DNA of 64,000 bases from Cichorium intybus (taxonomy: Eukaryota > Streptophyta > Magnoliopsida > Asterales > Asteraceae). Within the stretch, counting starts at the first letter, position 1. Every line of letters starts with the position of its first letter. The notes beneath the pieces were generated by a model. It ran no database searches. It was not told where the DNA came from and saw only the letters and a list, made by a program, of their open reading frames with translations. A program made the translations under genes and the position numbers. Shown in pieces: positions 47,201 through 60,599 of the stretch. The stretch covers positions 79,113,894-79,177,893 of the forward strand of contig CM042010.1 in the NCBI GenBank assembly GCA_023525715.1, in the 5' to 3' direction.

Positions 47201-50200
47201 ATGGCGTCCCAATCCAAAAGCAACAACGATACTGTCCTAGTCACCATCACCAACCTCTATCTCTCACGCAAACTCTGTAGTTACAAGAAACATCTACGAG
47301 TGCTCATTCACATCATGTCCAGACACAAGCTTGCCAGAGCCTTTTTTGATCCACCCCCTGCGATTCCAGTTTCTGTACTTCAAGACATAGTATTCACCGC
47401 CACCAAACACCCAAACGGTTATACCCTCACTCTACACGATGGCAGTAAAACCGTCTTGAACAAGAAAGTTTTTGCAGAGGCCCTACACCTTCCATATCAC
47501 GAAACTACATTTGATCCTCCTACCAATGCCCAAATTGAATCCATGATATACAAGATGGGATACTTGTACGAATTGCCAAAATTGTTTCAAATGTCCAAAG
47601 GACACATCTCACCCTTATGGCAATGTCTGATTCATTACATCATTAGGTGCTTAACCGGTAAAATGGGCGGTACAGATCAGTTAAGCAAACGCCTCATGGA
47701 ACTTCTTTGGAGCCTCTTCACAGGCTATGAAAACAATTATGCTGAAATCTTATTTGAAGATTTTCTCTCCTACATACCCACCTCTCAATAGCCTAAAGGA
47801 AAAATTCACACTGCATGTTTTTGGGCCATGTGCATCGACCATATTCATCAAACACTTCAGATCCCAATTCCTCCACCAAGATCCAATGAAGACAAACTAG
47901 TCATGCCTGAAGCAAAACCCTATGCTCCAAAAACAGACTCTATTTTTGAAAAGATCCGAAAATTACCTGACTCGCTTCTGAACCTTGCTGATCCGTTAGA
48001 ACCAACTGTAATTTTTCACCTCTCTGACACACAGAGTGTACCTCCATACCCTCCTCACTCTCTCAGAGACGGTGTGGCCCCAAAGAAACCCAAAAAGAAA
48101 GCTCCCGGCTCTTCACCATCAAAGCAGCCTCCCAAAAAGAAACAAAGAAAAGACAAAACGGTACATCTTACTTTCCAAATATTCTAAATCTTCAAAAACA
48201 TCACACTTCTAAATCAAATTCTGATTCATACTATTTGGACTAGTATTAACGTTTCTGACTCTCTGTTCTGATCCTTTAATTTCCATCTGATTTATGTCTG
48301 AATTCTCTATCTTATAATTATTCTCAACTTATAACAACAATTGATATCACCTTTTCTTAAAAGTCAAATCCGAGCACTTTGTCTATTTTAACAACATAAA
48401 AGTCACTCATCTTCAATGGATAAGCATCTGAATCAACTTTGCCCTGAACTTTACTATCTCTGTGATACATTAAGTTTGGTTCATCTCATATATGTGTTAC
48501 CTATGGAATCTGTTTCCATATTCTAACGCTTGCCTTTCTTTTTAGCCGTCTGAACCATCCTCCAAGGACTTCGAGTCAGAAAAATTTGAGGAAAGACAGA
48601 ACTCTCACGACTCGGAAGATACTCAGGATGACATAGTTTTAAACACCCAGAACTCACCAACCAAAGAAAAAGAAAAACCCAATGAAACAACCAAAGATAC
48701 ACCACTAGTAACCATTATCCCAGATCCAACGCAACCTCCCCCTGATGCATCCGAATTTGATATCTGATGATTTCGGATAGCTGTTAATGAACAGGCGACA
48801 CTAGTGGAACGCCTTAAGAAGCCGTTTGACATTAAGCTTACTGAACTCCAAGCTTTCTCAGCACTAGGACCACCAACCGACGATGATTCATAAACGATCA
48901 AAGCAGAACGCAAGCGAATCAATGCTCTCACTCTACAGATTGATTACTTTCTTAGTGCCTCTATAAATAAACTGGTAGACACTCCCGTCTATCTCTTTGA
49001 CACTACTGAACAAGACAGGTCCAAGATTGCTTCAGATATCGTTCCCCTCACTTGGGACAAATTCATTCTTCTCAATTCACAAAGGACAAACACCTCCCTT
49101 GAGCAACCGGCTGAATCCGGCTCTCGCTTTATACTCTCAGAAACCCATTCCATGCCAGCCGGACCCTCTATTTTCGGTAATGATCAAGAAGTCAATCAAC
49201 CCCAACCCTTATCTTCCAAAGTTCCCTTAATCGATATTAGTGACACCAACTCATCCTCTGACAAAGCTGACACCAAAACTCCCCAATCGGTCAACTCCAC
49301 AGTCAGAGATGATGCTCTACATCATAAAGTTGATGCCTTAACCTCTATTCTATCCAACTTCAAAGATTCTCAGAATCAGGAAGCTATGGTCAAACAAATT
49401 GCTGAACTGAAAACCAGGATCGCTGCTCTTGAAAATCGCGACATCATTCTTCATCTAGACAACCAAGTTCAACAGGTCATCTCTGATGGTCTTGCAAAAA
49501 ATGATTGTCACAGGGAATCAGATGCCATCAACATGATGAAAACAGCACAAGCATTACTCAGAGAAGCAGAAAAATGTCAAAAGCAAGTTCCTAACATGGT
49601 TAATGAAGTAAATGAGAAACTCAACTCCACACTAGAACACTTATCTGGTTACTTCAGTGGAGTTCTTTCGGAGAACACCTCAATGCAAAGAACTCACGCT
49701 CTACTTCTTCAAATCATAACTCATACACTACAATCCATCACTGGTATAGTGGAAGGTCCCCTTCAGCAAATGAAAGTCAGCACCAGTCTGATTATTCAAG
49801 TCATGGAGGATTTCAAAGACATGTTGGCTACACCGCTTCCTGAGTCTCTCAGAAAGGCAGTCGATGACATCACTTCAATGCTTGGTACTATCTTGGACCG
49901 CCTGCCTGTACCACCTTCAGTTCCTGCCGGCGCCCCAGGAGGGGGAAAGGAAGATGATAAACTAGAAAATCCTCAAACTAATGACATGGTAATAGACACC
50001 ACTGGTAATCCAAGTGGGACCACCAAAGAAAATGATGAAGATACCACAGGAGATCAACATCAGAAACATCAAGGTGGTGAAAAAGACACCCATGCTAATG
50101 AGGATGAAACCCAAGAAGATACACATACTGATGAGGATGAAACTCATAATAAGGAATCAGCAAAAGATCATCTCATCAATCAGTCTCCAAAATCTCCTCC

Positions 50201-51314
50201 CTCAAAATCTCAGACAAAATCTCCGTCAAAATCTCCTCATTCTTCTCCGAAAACTCAGAATCCAACGGACGAGGCTCATTCAGAAGATGAGATTTTCGTA
50301 GACTCACCAATCAAAGAATCCGATCCCCCAGAAGTTAAGGAAAAGAAATCCAAATTCTTCGATTCTCAAGCTCATCAACATGCTGAAAACTTCAGCAACT
50401 CTGAGTCTGATCCTGACTCAAACAAGGTTGACCCAAGTGGTCTCAGAAAATCTCCCGTCAGAACTATCTTCATGAACCCTCTCGTTCCTCGACCACTAAC
50501 TGATTCTGACTTCAAACCCTTCAAAATGTACAATCCTCCTCCTACATCTCAACACAACTGGGACATACCTCTAACTCCGAATGGAGACAAGTATGTCTAC
50601 TCGCTTAATTTCAAACAAACCCTAGGATTCAACAAGGATCTGGAAGCATACCACAGGAATCAAAAATTCCTGAATACGTGCACCAAACCTCAAGATTAGA
50701 CGTGGTCGATCGATCCAATCATAGCAATACGAAGTCTTAAGAAAAGAAGCTTTCAGAAGGCCAACTACTATGAATATGAAATAATCAGAAACAACAACTA
50801 TGATAAGCCAATTCTGGTAACTGAAGCTGACTTCTAAATGATGAATCCAGCAAATATCTTCTCGATTGTTCAGAAGCTGTCAACCAAGGAATATCAAGTT
50901 GCTAGAGAAGCTTACGTCGCAGCCAGAAGATTCTTACATCGTCTTCTAGAAGAATTTTGTACTACTGATGCTGAGCTATTCAAATTTGTTAATCCGACAG
51001 ATCCATTCCCAGAAAAGATTGACATTTCCATGCCTGAAGTCCGAGATCACTGGAAAAGAGGTTCCACCTTTGATCCAATACTTGGACTGGTTTACAAAAA
51101 TCCAAAGCAGAAAGGATCCCTCTTCTTTCTTCGTGCTGATCAAATCCAAAGACTCCCCAGTGTGAACTTAACTGAATACATCAAAGCCATTAAGAAGTCA
51201 CAATCATCAAATACAGAAGCAAAGAAAGAACTACTACTGAGAGTGGAATGGCTATTGGGAGTCAGGAACTTCTGGTCATATGCTGTGAGACAAGGTGTAC
51301 TAGATAAACCTTGA
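47201..51314 (+). pseudogene. Element D second ORF: two-exon gene with 'putative plant transposon' type domain
   Basis: Exon 1 (47201-48160) opens MASQSKSNND in good ATGG context. It has a region like the plant retroelement-borne 'putative plant transposon protein' domain (LHLPYHETTFD, MGYLYELPK, SPLWQCLIHYIIRCLTGK, ENNYAEILFEDF) and a basic, NLS-like end KKPKKKAP/PPKKKQRK. Exon 2 (48546-51314) continues in the matching phase with a central coiled coil (about 49320-49660), an acidic Ser/Pro-rich stretch and a conserved C-terminus. In-frame stops: TAG 47789-47791, TGATGA near 48766, TAA near 48891, TAG 50697-50699, TAA 50835-50837. Intact length would be about 1,240 residues. It occupies the place of Sirevirus envelope-like ORFs; its function is unknown. 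Confidence 0.72.
48161..48545 (+). other. Intron of the element D second ORF
   Basis: 385 bp, donor ACG|GTACAT, acceptor CCTTTCTTTTTAG with a CTAAC branch-like site about 25 bases upstream. Both flanking exons are in phase 0, so splicing joins the reading frames exactly. The donor is weak apart from GTA. Confidence 0.68.
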
Positions 51315-51540
51315 AGATGTTGACTCAAACCCCTCGATTGGTCACCGAAGGGGGAATTGTTAATGCTAAAATCAGATCGTTGACTAACTCGTAGTTTGAT
51401 GTGTTAGGATTGTAATGTCAAACTCTTTATTTTGATGGAATGTTAGTACTTTCATATGAATGTTTTAAGGAATGAACAAATGGTTATATCTTGTGACTAA
51501 TATCATATGAATGTTAGTACTTTCATATAGAACTAACAAA
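51315..51540 (+). repeat. Element D polypurine tract and truncated 3' LTR
   Basis: GAAGGGGGAAT (51348-51358) precedes TGTTAATGCT, the LTR start (51359-51361 region). About 145 bp of LTR follow, to 51506. A short rearranged copy of its own ATGTTAGTACTTTCATAT segment comes next, then satellite DNA begins at CAAATGGTCC. Confidence 0.85.
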
Positions 51541-54500
51541 TGGTCCATAACCCATCACAACTTTCATAATGGTCCATAACCCATCACAACCCTTTATAAT
51601 GGTCCATAACCCATAACAATCCTTCATAATTTAGCATAACCTATCACAACCCTTCATAATGGTCCATAACCCAACACAACCCTTTCTATGGTCTATAACC
51701 CTTAACAACCCTTCATAATTGACCATTACCTATCACGACCCTTCATAATGGTCAATAACCGATCATAATCCTTCATAATGGTTCATAACCCATCACAACC
51801 TTCTTAATAGTACATAACCCATACAACCCTTCATAACAGTCCATAACCCATCATAACCCTTTCTAATGGTCCATAACCCATCACAACCGTTTCTATGGTC
51901 CATAACCCATCGCAACCTTGTATAATGGTCTATAACCATAACAACCCTTCATAATGGTCCATAAACCATACACACCTTCATAATAGTTCATAACCCATCA
52001 TAACCCATCATAATTGACCATAACCCATCACAACCATTCATAATTGACTATAACCCATCACAACCCTTCCTATGGTCCATAACCCAGCACAACCCTTCTT
52101 ATGGTCCATAACACATCACAACCCTTCATAATTAACCATAACCCATAACAACACTTCATTATGGTCCATACCACATCGCAACCCTGCATAATGGTGCATA
52201 ACAATAACAATCCTTCATAATGTTCCATGACGTATGCAAACCTTCATAATGGTCCATATCCCATCACAACCCTTCATAATAGTCCATAACCCAACACAAC
52301 CCTTTCTATGGTCCATAACCCATCACAACTCTTCATAATTGACAATAACCCATCACAACCTTCATAATGGTCCATAACCCATCAACACCCTTAATAATGG
52401 TCCATAACCCATCACAACCTTCATAATGGTCTATAACCCATAACAACACTTCATAATGGTCCATAACACATCGCAACCCTGTATAATGGTCTATAACCAT
52501 AACAACCCTTCATAATGGTCCATAACCCATCAACACCCTTAATAATGGTCCATAACCCATCACAACCTTCATAATGGTCTATAACCCATAACAACACTTC
52601 ATAATGGTCCATAACACATCGCAACCCTGTATAATGGTCTATAACCATAACAACCCTTCATAATGGTCCATAACCCATCACAGCCCTTCATAATGGTCCA
52701 TAACCCATCATAACCCTTCATAGTTGTCCATAACCCATCATAACCTTCATAATGGTCCATAAACCATCACAACCCTTTATAATGCTCCATAACCCATCAA
52801 AACCCTTCATAATTGAGCATAACCTATCATAACTCTTCAAAATGGTCCATAACCTAACACAACCCTTTCTATGGTCCATAACCCATAACAACCCTTCATA
52901 ATTGACCATAACAACCCTTTCTATGGTCCATAACCCATCACAACCCTGCATAATTGAGCATAACCCATCACAACCCTTCATAATGGTGCATAACCCAACA
53001 CAACCCTTACTAAGGTCCATAACCCATAACAACCCTTCATAATCGACCATAACCTATCACAACCCTTCATAATGGTCAATAACCCATCATAATCCTTTAT
53101 AATGGTTTATAACCCATCACAACTTTCATAATAGTACATAACCCATACAACCCTTCATACCGGTCCATAACCCATCACAACCCTTTCTAATGGTCCATAA
53201 CCCATCACAACCCTTTCTATTGTCCAAAACCAATCGTAACCATGCATAATGGGCCATAACTATAACAACCCTTCATAATGGTCCATAACCCATACAAACC
53301 TTCATAATAGTCCATAACCTATCACAACCCTTTATAATTCACCATAACCCAAGTCAACCATTCATAATTGTTCATAACCCATCACAACCCTTCCTATGGT
53401 CCATAACCAAGCACAACCCTTTTTATGGTCCATAAACCATTACAACACTTCATAATTAACCATAACCCATCACAACACTTCATAATGGTCCGTAACACAT
53501 CGCAACCCTACATAATGCTCCATAACCATAACAAACCTTCATAATGGTCCATAACCCATACAAACCTTCACAATGGTCCTAAACCCATCACAACCCTTTC
53601 TATGGTTCATAACCCATCACAACCCTTTCTATGGTCCATAACCTATCACAACTCTTTATAATGGTGAATAACCCATCATAATCCTTCATAATGGTTCATA
53701 ACCCATCACAACCTTCATAATTGACCATAACCTATCATAACCCTTCATAATGGTGAATAACCCATCATAATCCTTCATAATGGTTCATAACCCATCACAA
53801 CCTTCATAATAGTACATAATCCATACAACCCTTCATAACGGTCCATAACCCATCACAACCCTGTCTAATGGTCCATAAGCCATCACAACCCTTTCTATGG
53901 TCTATAACCCATCGCATCCCTGCATAATGGTCCGTAACCATAACAACCTTTCATAATGGTCCATAACTCATACAAACCTTCATAATAGTCCATAACCCAT
54001 CACAACCCTTCATAATTGACCATAACCGATGACATCCCTTCATAATTGACTATAACCCATCACAACCCTTCCAATGGTCCATAACCCAGCACACAACCCT
54101 TTCTATGGTCCATAACCGATCACAACCCTTCATAATTATCCTTAACCTATGATAACAATTTATAACGGTCCATAACACATCGCAACCCCGCATAATGGTC
54201 CAAAACCATAACAACCCTTCATAATGGTCCAGAACCCTTACAAATCTTCATAATGGTAAATAACCCATCACAACCCTTCATAATGGTCTATAACCCAACA
54301 CAACCCTTTCTAAGGTCCATAACCCATCACAACTCTTCATAATTTCCCATAACCTATCACAACCCCTTATAATAGTCCATAACCCATCATAACCCTTCAT
54401 AGTGGTACATAACCCATCACAACCTTCATAATGGTCCATAACCCATCACAACCCTTTATTATGGTCCATAACCCATAACAACCTTTCATAATTGAGCATA

Positions 54501-54833
54501 ACCCATCACAACCCTTCATAATGGTCCATAACCCAACACAACCCTTACTAAGGTCCATGACCCAGAATAACATTTCATAATTGACCATAACCTATCACAA
54601 CCCTTTATTAGGGTCAATAACCCATCATAATCCTTGATAATGGTTCATGACCCATCACAACCTTCATAACAGTATATAACCCATATAACCCTTCATAACG
54701 GTCCATAAACCATCACAACCCTTTCTAATGGCCCATAACCCATCACAACCGTTTCTATGGTCCATAACCCATCATAACCCTGTATAATGGTCCATAACCA
54801 TAACAACCCTTCATAATGGTCCATAACCCATAC
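51541..54833. repeat. 30-bp satellite array, block 3
   Basis: About 3.3 kb of the same satellite. Recurring variant blocks with ACATAACCCATACAACCC occur at 51812, 53136, 53814 and 54674, which shows higher-order organisation. It is cut at 54833 by a gypsy LTR. Repetitive minus-strand ORFs in it are not genes. Confidence 0.95.
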
Positions 54834-57030
54834 TGTGACAACCGTCAAAAATCAGTCAACATAAGTCAACGGTAGTCAAGAAAAGTCAACTAGAGTGTAC
54901 ATTAGATAAACATGTTGAAGTGTAAACTTCATAATCTTTGTATTATTTTTGAATATTATAATACTACGTGCACTGGTTGGAAACAATTATCGAATAAAAC
55001 ACTGTAAATGCGTATGACGAATTACGACAACGTAGAATTTCGATAAACACACAAATATTATTTTAGTATAAATAATATTTATAAGACAATGTATTCAGGA
55101 ATACAAACCTGTGGATATATAGAACGTTGAAAACGGAATTCGTATGCAAAAGTTACGACGAGCTAAATCGCTGTGAACGGTAAATGTACACAGGGTTTAG
55201 GTTTAAAATGCAAAATGTGGTATTTTAAACATCAAATACGAGATAATAAATTATATATTATGAAACGTAATATTACTTAGTATTTATTTCCAAAGCCAAA
55301 GTTAGTTGTCTGTAAAACGATAAAAATCGCGTAACCGAACGAATACCGCATTTAAACTCGCACTTCATCGTCAAACGAGCTACGACATCATCTAAATAAA
55401 TGTTTAACAATGTTTTTATATATAATATTTATTTGGGACAATGTTTACTCGAAAACTCATAAAATTTCACAAAAACGTCTTACAATTTTATAAAAACTAC
55501 TTATTTATATATGTAGATTGCTATATTCTATAAAATCAACCCACCCCCCTACACCCCCATCCGCAGCCACCCTAGCAACCTAAGCCATCACACCATATCT
55601 AGTTTGTCATCTCACAATCTTGCATGAAAAGGGATGATAGGATTAAATAAATCAAATAAAATCAACTTTAAATCTCTTAAAAGAATACAAACTAACAAAA
55701 GGCTTGGGAGAGTTCATTTGACAAGATCACCAACACATTCACTCTCTTCTCTCTTCCTCTCTCTCTCACCCTCAGCTCTCTCCCCCTCCACCACAACCAC
55801 CGCCGGCCACCACCATACACCACCATCATCCACCAATTTCAAGTGTTTTTGCAATCTTTTTGGTAAGACAACTCCCTCTTGTGATTCTAAACACTACTAC
55901 ACAAGTTTCATTCCATTTACACACACTAACATTCACTAAAATCCATTGGATAATAGCTTTGTCCAAAGGTTCTCCAAGATCCACCATTCATCACCTTCAA
56001 GATCTTGCAAACCAACTTGGTAAGTTATGTTCATCTAGCAATTCTAAGACTTCTACTACCTTTTCATCTCTTTTACACAATAACACTCACGGAAATCCTT
56101 TGGGTAATAGTTTTGTCCAAGGGTCCTCCGAACTCCAAAGCTTGAATCCACACTCCTCCACCAAGATACCTTAGATCCACCACTCAATGTGAGTTCATAC
56201 CCCTCATTTTCACTTTTATCCAAGTTTTAGGGGGAGAATACAAGTTTTAACCATAAATATGATGTATTTATGAAAAGTTTATGATATGTTCTTGAACTAT
56301 TATGTGTTCATGGTTTAGTCATCTTATTATAAAGTGATTGGCACAAACAAAATGAATTATGGCAAGCTAGAATACACATTTAGTCAAAGGAAATAACCAT
56401 CTAGACGTTTACACATATTTGTCACCAACAAAACTTTATAGTTTATGTGGTTGACAAAATGGTCATGGAAATGATACCTTATATGAATATTTGACAAAGG
56501 ATGTGAAAATACACTTATTAAAATGGTCTAAGTAAACAAGATACCACTATCTTTACGTCAAAACTACTATTTATTAAAAAGATTGTTATTACGACGTAAT
56601 AATGACTTTTGGACTTATAACGTCATAATAAGTTTTGAAAATGTTGTTTAATAAAGGAGTGGGTATTTAAAACGAAAGGAACTATATTTTTAGTAATGAG
56701 TACAAGAATGACCTTTTAGAAAAACCACTATTATTTCCTATAAAATGATGATATTTAAAAAGTGTTGCCATCACTTAAATAAAATGACTAAAATAAACTT
56801 CTTACCATGACATATTGTATGAACTTTAAAACTATCTTCGACATGTATATATTTAGTGTTTTAGATGTAAGAAATCGTGCATTTCAACTCATCGACATCT
56901 TTTAGATTTAAATATACCAATACGACGGGAAACATTTATATAAATTATAAAGGGCATAATTTATGGAACGAACGACAAGAAACGGTAGATATGCTAAAGA
57001 TAATTATATAACAATATAATTATTACACAC

Positions 57031-57260
57031 TATAATTATCATTGACATTTTGATAATTACAAATACAAATGGGTTTTCAGTACACCTATACACTATAATT
57101 ATCATGGACAACTTTGATAATAACAAATACAAACGGATTTTCAGTACACTTATACACTATAATTATCATGAACAATATGATAATTACAAATACAAACGGA
57201 TTTTCAGTACACTTATACACTATAATTATCATGGACAAATTTGATAGTTACAAACATAAG
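57031..57260. repeat. 63-64 bp tandem repeats in the LTR
   Basis: About 3.5 copies starting TATAATTATCAT at 57031, 57094, 57158 and 57221. Confidence 0.9.
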
Positions 57261-57310
57261 GGATTTTCATTTCAATACAAAACGGTTTTCACTACGCTAC
57301 AAATAAGGAT

Positions 57311-57566
57311 ATGACATTTGCGTTGGGTAACATTGTGAGACATCGCTTCACGGTACTAAAAAGAATACACATTAAATTCCTGGATTATAACCTTAATCAT
57401 GTATGAGCGGGATAGTTGTATATATATATCTATATGGGTATGACATTTGCATTGGGTAACATTGTGAGACATCGCTTCACGGTACTAAAAAGAATACACA
57501 TTAAATTCCTGGATTATAACCTTAATCATGTATGAGCGGGATAGTTGTATATATATCTATATGGGA
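57311..57566. repeat. 129-bp tandem duplication in the LTR
   Basis: ATGACATTTGC-TTGGGTAAC starts at 57311 and 57440. The two units are almost identical, so the duplication is recent relative to the rest. Degenerate TTCACTATTACACTACGA repeats follow at about 57790-58200. Confidence 0.92.
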
Positions 57567-58515
57567 TTGACAATCCCCACCTATGGTTGTTAGCTACAAC
57601 TACGATCGACGGATCAAGGGTGACAAATGTCTTCACTATTACGACGCCTGAAGAACGTCGTGCCAGGTCACTAGGTCTTAGCAAGGTTATAATAACTCAC
57701 AAATTAACAACGAACGTCCTATATTTGGGAAAATATCTTCAAATGGTTTCACTTAAGTGTGAAACTACATGTTACACTTTTCAAAGACTCAAACAAGAAC
57801 TTTCACTATTTCACTACGAAACATATATCGCTATCATATTACGAGAACTTCCACTATTACAGTATGGGTTTTTCACTATGACACTATGGGTTTTCACTAT
57901 TACGCTAAGAAGGTTTACACTATTTCTCTACGGGTTTTATGGAAATTAAAACCACATTTCGGAACATACAAATATAAGTACTATTTTACTTATACATACG
58001 AGTTTTATGAAGTTTAAAACTACATTCCAACAAGATACAAACGAGTATGGTTTTAAACTATTACACTACAAGCTTTTCACTATTTCACTACGAATATCTT
58101 CGCTTTTACACTACGAACATTTTCGCTATTACATTATGAACGTTTTCACTATTACACTACAAACGTTTTCGCTAATACACTACGAGCTTTTACAAAGTAA
58201 TCACTATTTTTCTCACTACAAAAATCTTATGAACTCACCAACGTAATGTTGACACTTGCAAAATTACTTGTATTCTCAGGTAACAATTAGTCAAGTACGA
58301 CTAACCTCTGGATGGGACGCGAAGACGTCTCTTTCGATTATTTTGATATCATAATGTAATTGGTCTAAAAACATATTGTTGAACAATGTAACTTTCCAAT
58401 TATAATGTATGATGGTTGTTTATCTACTTATGTTTCAATGTATGCAATGGTTGAGATACTACGATTCGTTCCGCCCTCCGACGATTCCGCCATCGTGGTT
58501 TGGGGGTGTGACAGA

Positions 58516-58528
58516 TTGGTATCAGAGC
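58516..58528 (+). promoter_or_regulatory. Tekay-like primer-binding site
   Basis: TTGGTATCAGAGC, two bases after the LTR end. Confidence 0.88.
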
Positions 58529-60599
58529 AATTGTCTATAGCAAACTAAGTATATTCTTCCATGTAAGAAATACAACTATAGATACGGGGACTTATACCTC
58601 TGCTAAAAATTTTAAAACATACAATAATACTTTTAGAATATAATGATATTCGTGTAAAAGTATACATATACAAACAGAGATAGTATCACAATACAAGAAC
58701 GTTAGAGTTTAAGTTGAAAATTATGATTAGACTTAGTATAATATGTTATCAAATCATGGGAGGACGTAGCCTGATCAACTACGTTTAACTATGGTTTGAC
58801 CGACATATAACTAAGTGTGGACATAATGGACAACGGAGTAAAAACTCGGGAATCATACAGTAATTAGTAACCACGTCAATGTTTGATATAAATACTTCGA
58901 TAGTATTAGTATTATTAAGAGCCACTATTGGCAATCCTAAGTCGATACTAGTATCAACATTATCGCAATTCCTATTTCTCGTCCGCGTACCTGAGTTACG
59001 ACTAAGAAAAGGGTTCCGATGTCGGCAAGGCCGACAATAGGAGCTACGTGTTAAGGGACAGTTGAGTTACCATGAGTAGTCACGACTTGAAAACCATTGA
59101 TGAGTATTCCCGATATGACTCACGAGGAGACACAGAAGTTAACCCATAGTTGAACGATACGTGAGACTTTCCTTTTTGCACTACGATTTTAGCCTTAGGA
59201 TCATTTCCATCTCGAGCTTAAGACTTAAGCTAGGATATCTCTTGATTCTAAAACTTCTCCTTGGGGATGCATACCCGACCATCTTTACTTTGTATATCGT
59301 AATTCAATGCACAAACCGCTTCGCCTTATGTCAAAATCTCTAAGTTTTAGTTCAAGGCCCCCAGAAACACGAGTGATATTCTCCAGTGTACCATCATCTT
59401 ACACTTTCCGAATTATTCACATGTTTTTGGAACAATATCCGATCGTACGTTTTTCATTCCCGGTTCAACTTCGCACTTCGTCGACACACAGAAATTTCCT
59501 ATAAATCCGACCTCTTCTTCGACCCATATCGATCCATATATATTCGTTGAGTCCTTCTAGCATTGCTAACATCTCTATTGTCATCAAGGATTACATCCCC
59601 TTACGCCACACGTCAAACCTGTAACATAACCGTTGACTCTATAGAAGGTATGAAACCGCATTCACACTACGAAACGGTGTACAAACGATTTGTCATGTCC
59701 CTTATTTTGAGGTGAGAAAGTTTTTGATGTGCGACCCTCTATCCTCCAAAGAATTGTTCTCCTAAAATCACTAAATTGAGAATGTGCCCATTTTCAATGA
59801 TCAATACTTTCACATCTTTCTTTAAGGTAGTATTCTGCCTTACGATTTCCAATGAGTTCCTAACAGCTAAAACTCATATTTTTCCAACTCCTTGCTTCTT
59901 GCAATTGGAATGACTTAAACGGTCGGATAATTTATCGAAATAATAACCAAAATAGTTCTATATGAGTTCCCTCATTGACGATTTTTCATAATGAACTTCT
60001 CTATTGTCTTACTACTTCGTTTGGTTATCACAAGAGTACCTTCATTCACTTGGAGTTACGACGCAATTTGATAATAGTAAAGTTGCTTATCATTCTAAAC
60101 TCTTCTGACATCACCTAGGTCATGTGGTTTATTTCATCATAAACTTTCACCGCCTTTACTAGAAACAATGACCCCCCTAAACATATTATTTGAATATGGT
60201 TCCGTTGTGGTTAGAGTACCCGCCATAGTAATCGTAGCTCCAGAAATCCTTGATCATTTCGTAAACTATTTTGTAGACGACACTTTGAATGGTCCTTACG
60301 TCTGGAGGCATACCAAAACTTCGCTGCCTATCTGTAGTGCGTACCTTTAGGAAAACTTATTGAATAACGAAACCCTCATTGTGTGTATTAGTACCACTAA
60401 AGTTGTATAGAGTAGGAAATTGAATAGTCTGAGAATACCCAATTTGGCCTTATTGCATGTTCCTTGTTTTGTTGTTGCCTTAAGGTAGGATCTATTATTC
60501 GAATACCTATTTAATTCTACGCTGTATATAGTTGTGCAATTGCACAACAACTCGTCAGCACTAGAGGAAATTCTGTCGTAGTAACATAGTAGGATGGGT
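58529..60599 (+). other. Tekay-like leader and region where gag and protease should be
   Basis: About 2 kb with only short ORFs. I could not recognise capsid, zinc knuckle or protease motifs in any frame. Either these genes were deleted or they have decayed beyond recognition by eye. Confidence 0.55.

Larger units (their letters stand above)
43664..51540 (+). mobile_element. Element D: pol-less Sirevirus-like retrotransposon with a spliced second ORF
   Basis: A complete 5' LTR, primer-binding site, internally shortened Sirevirus-type gag, then directly a long two-exon ORF, a polypurine tract and a truncated 3' LTR. Protease, integrase, RT and RNase H are absent. It must have used enzymes from another element. 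The 3' LTR is cut by satellite DNA at about 51540. Confidence 0.8.
54834..58513 (+). repeat. Tekay-like 5' LTR
   Basis: TGTGACAACC at 54834 to GGTGTGACA at 58513. It includes a CT-rich stretch near 55740-55800, a 63-64 bp tandem array and a 129-bp duplication. ORFs such as 55634-55939 and 55860-56174 recur in the 3' LTR (63385-63615, 63609-63923) simply because they are LTR sequence. Confidence 0.92.

Noticed and set aside
52451..54588. Minus-strand ORFs with repeated KGCDGLWTIM-like units
   Set aside because: Translation of the 30-bp satellite; no start context or other gene signal.
55634..56174. ORFs of about 100 codons as host genes
   Set aside because: They lie in the long LTR and recur at 63385-63923 as part of the second LTR.
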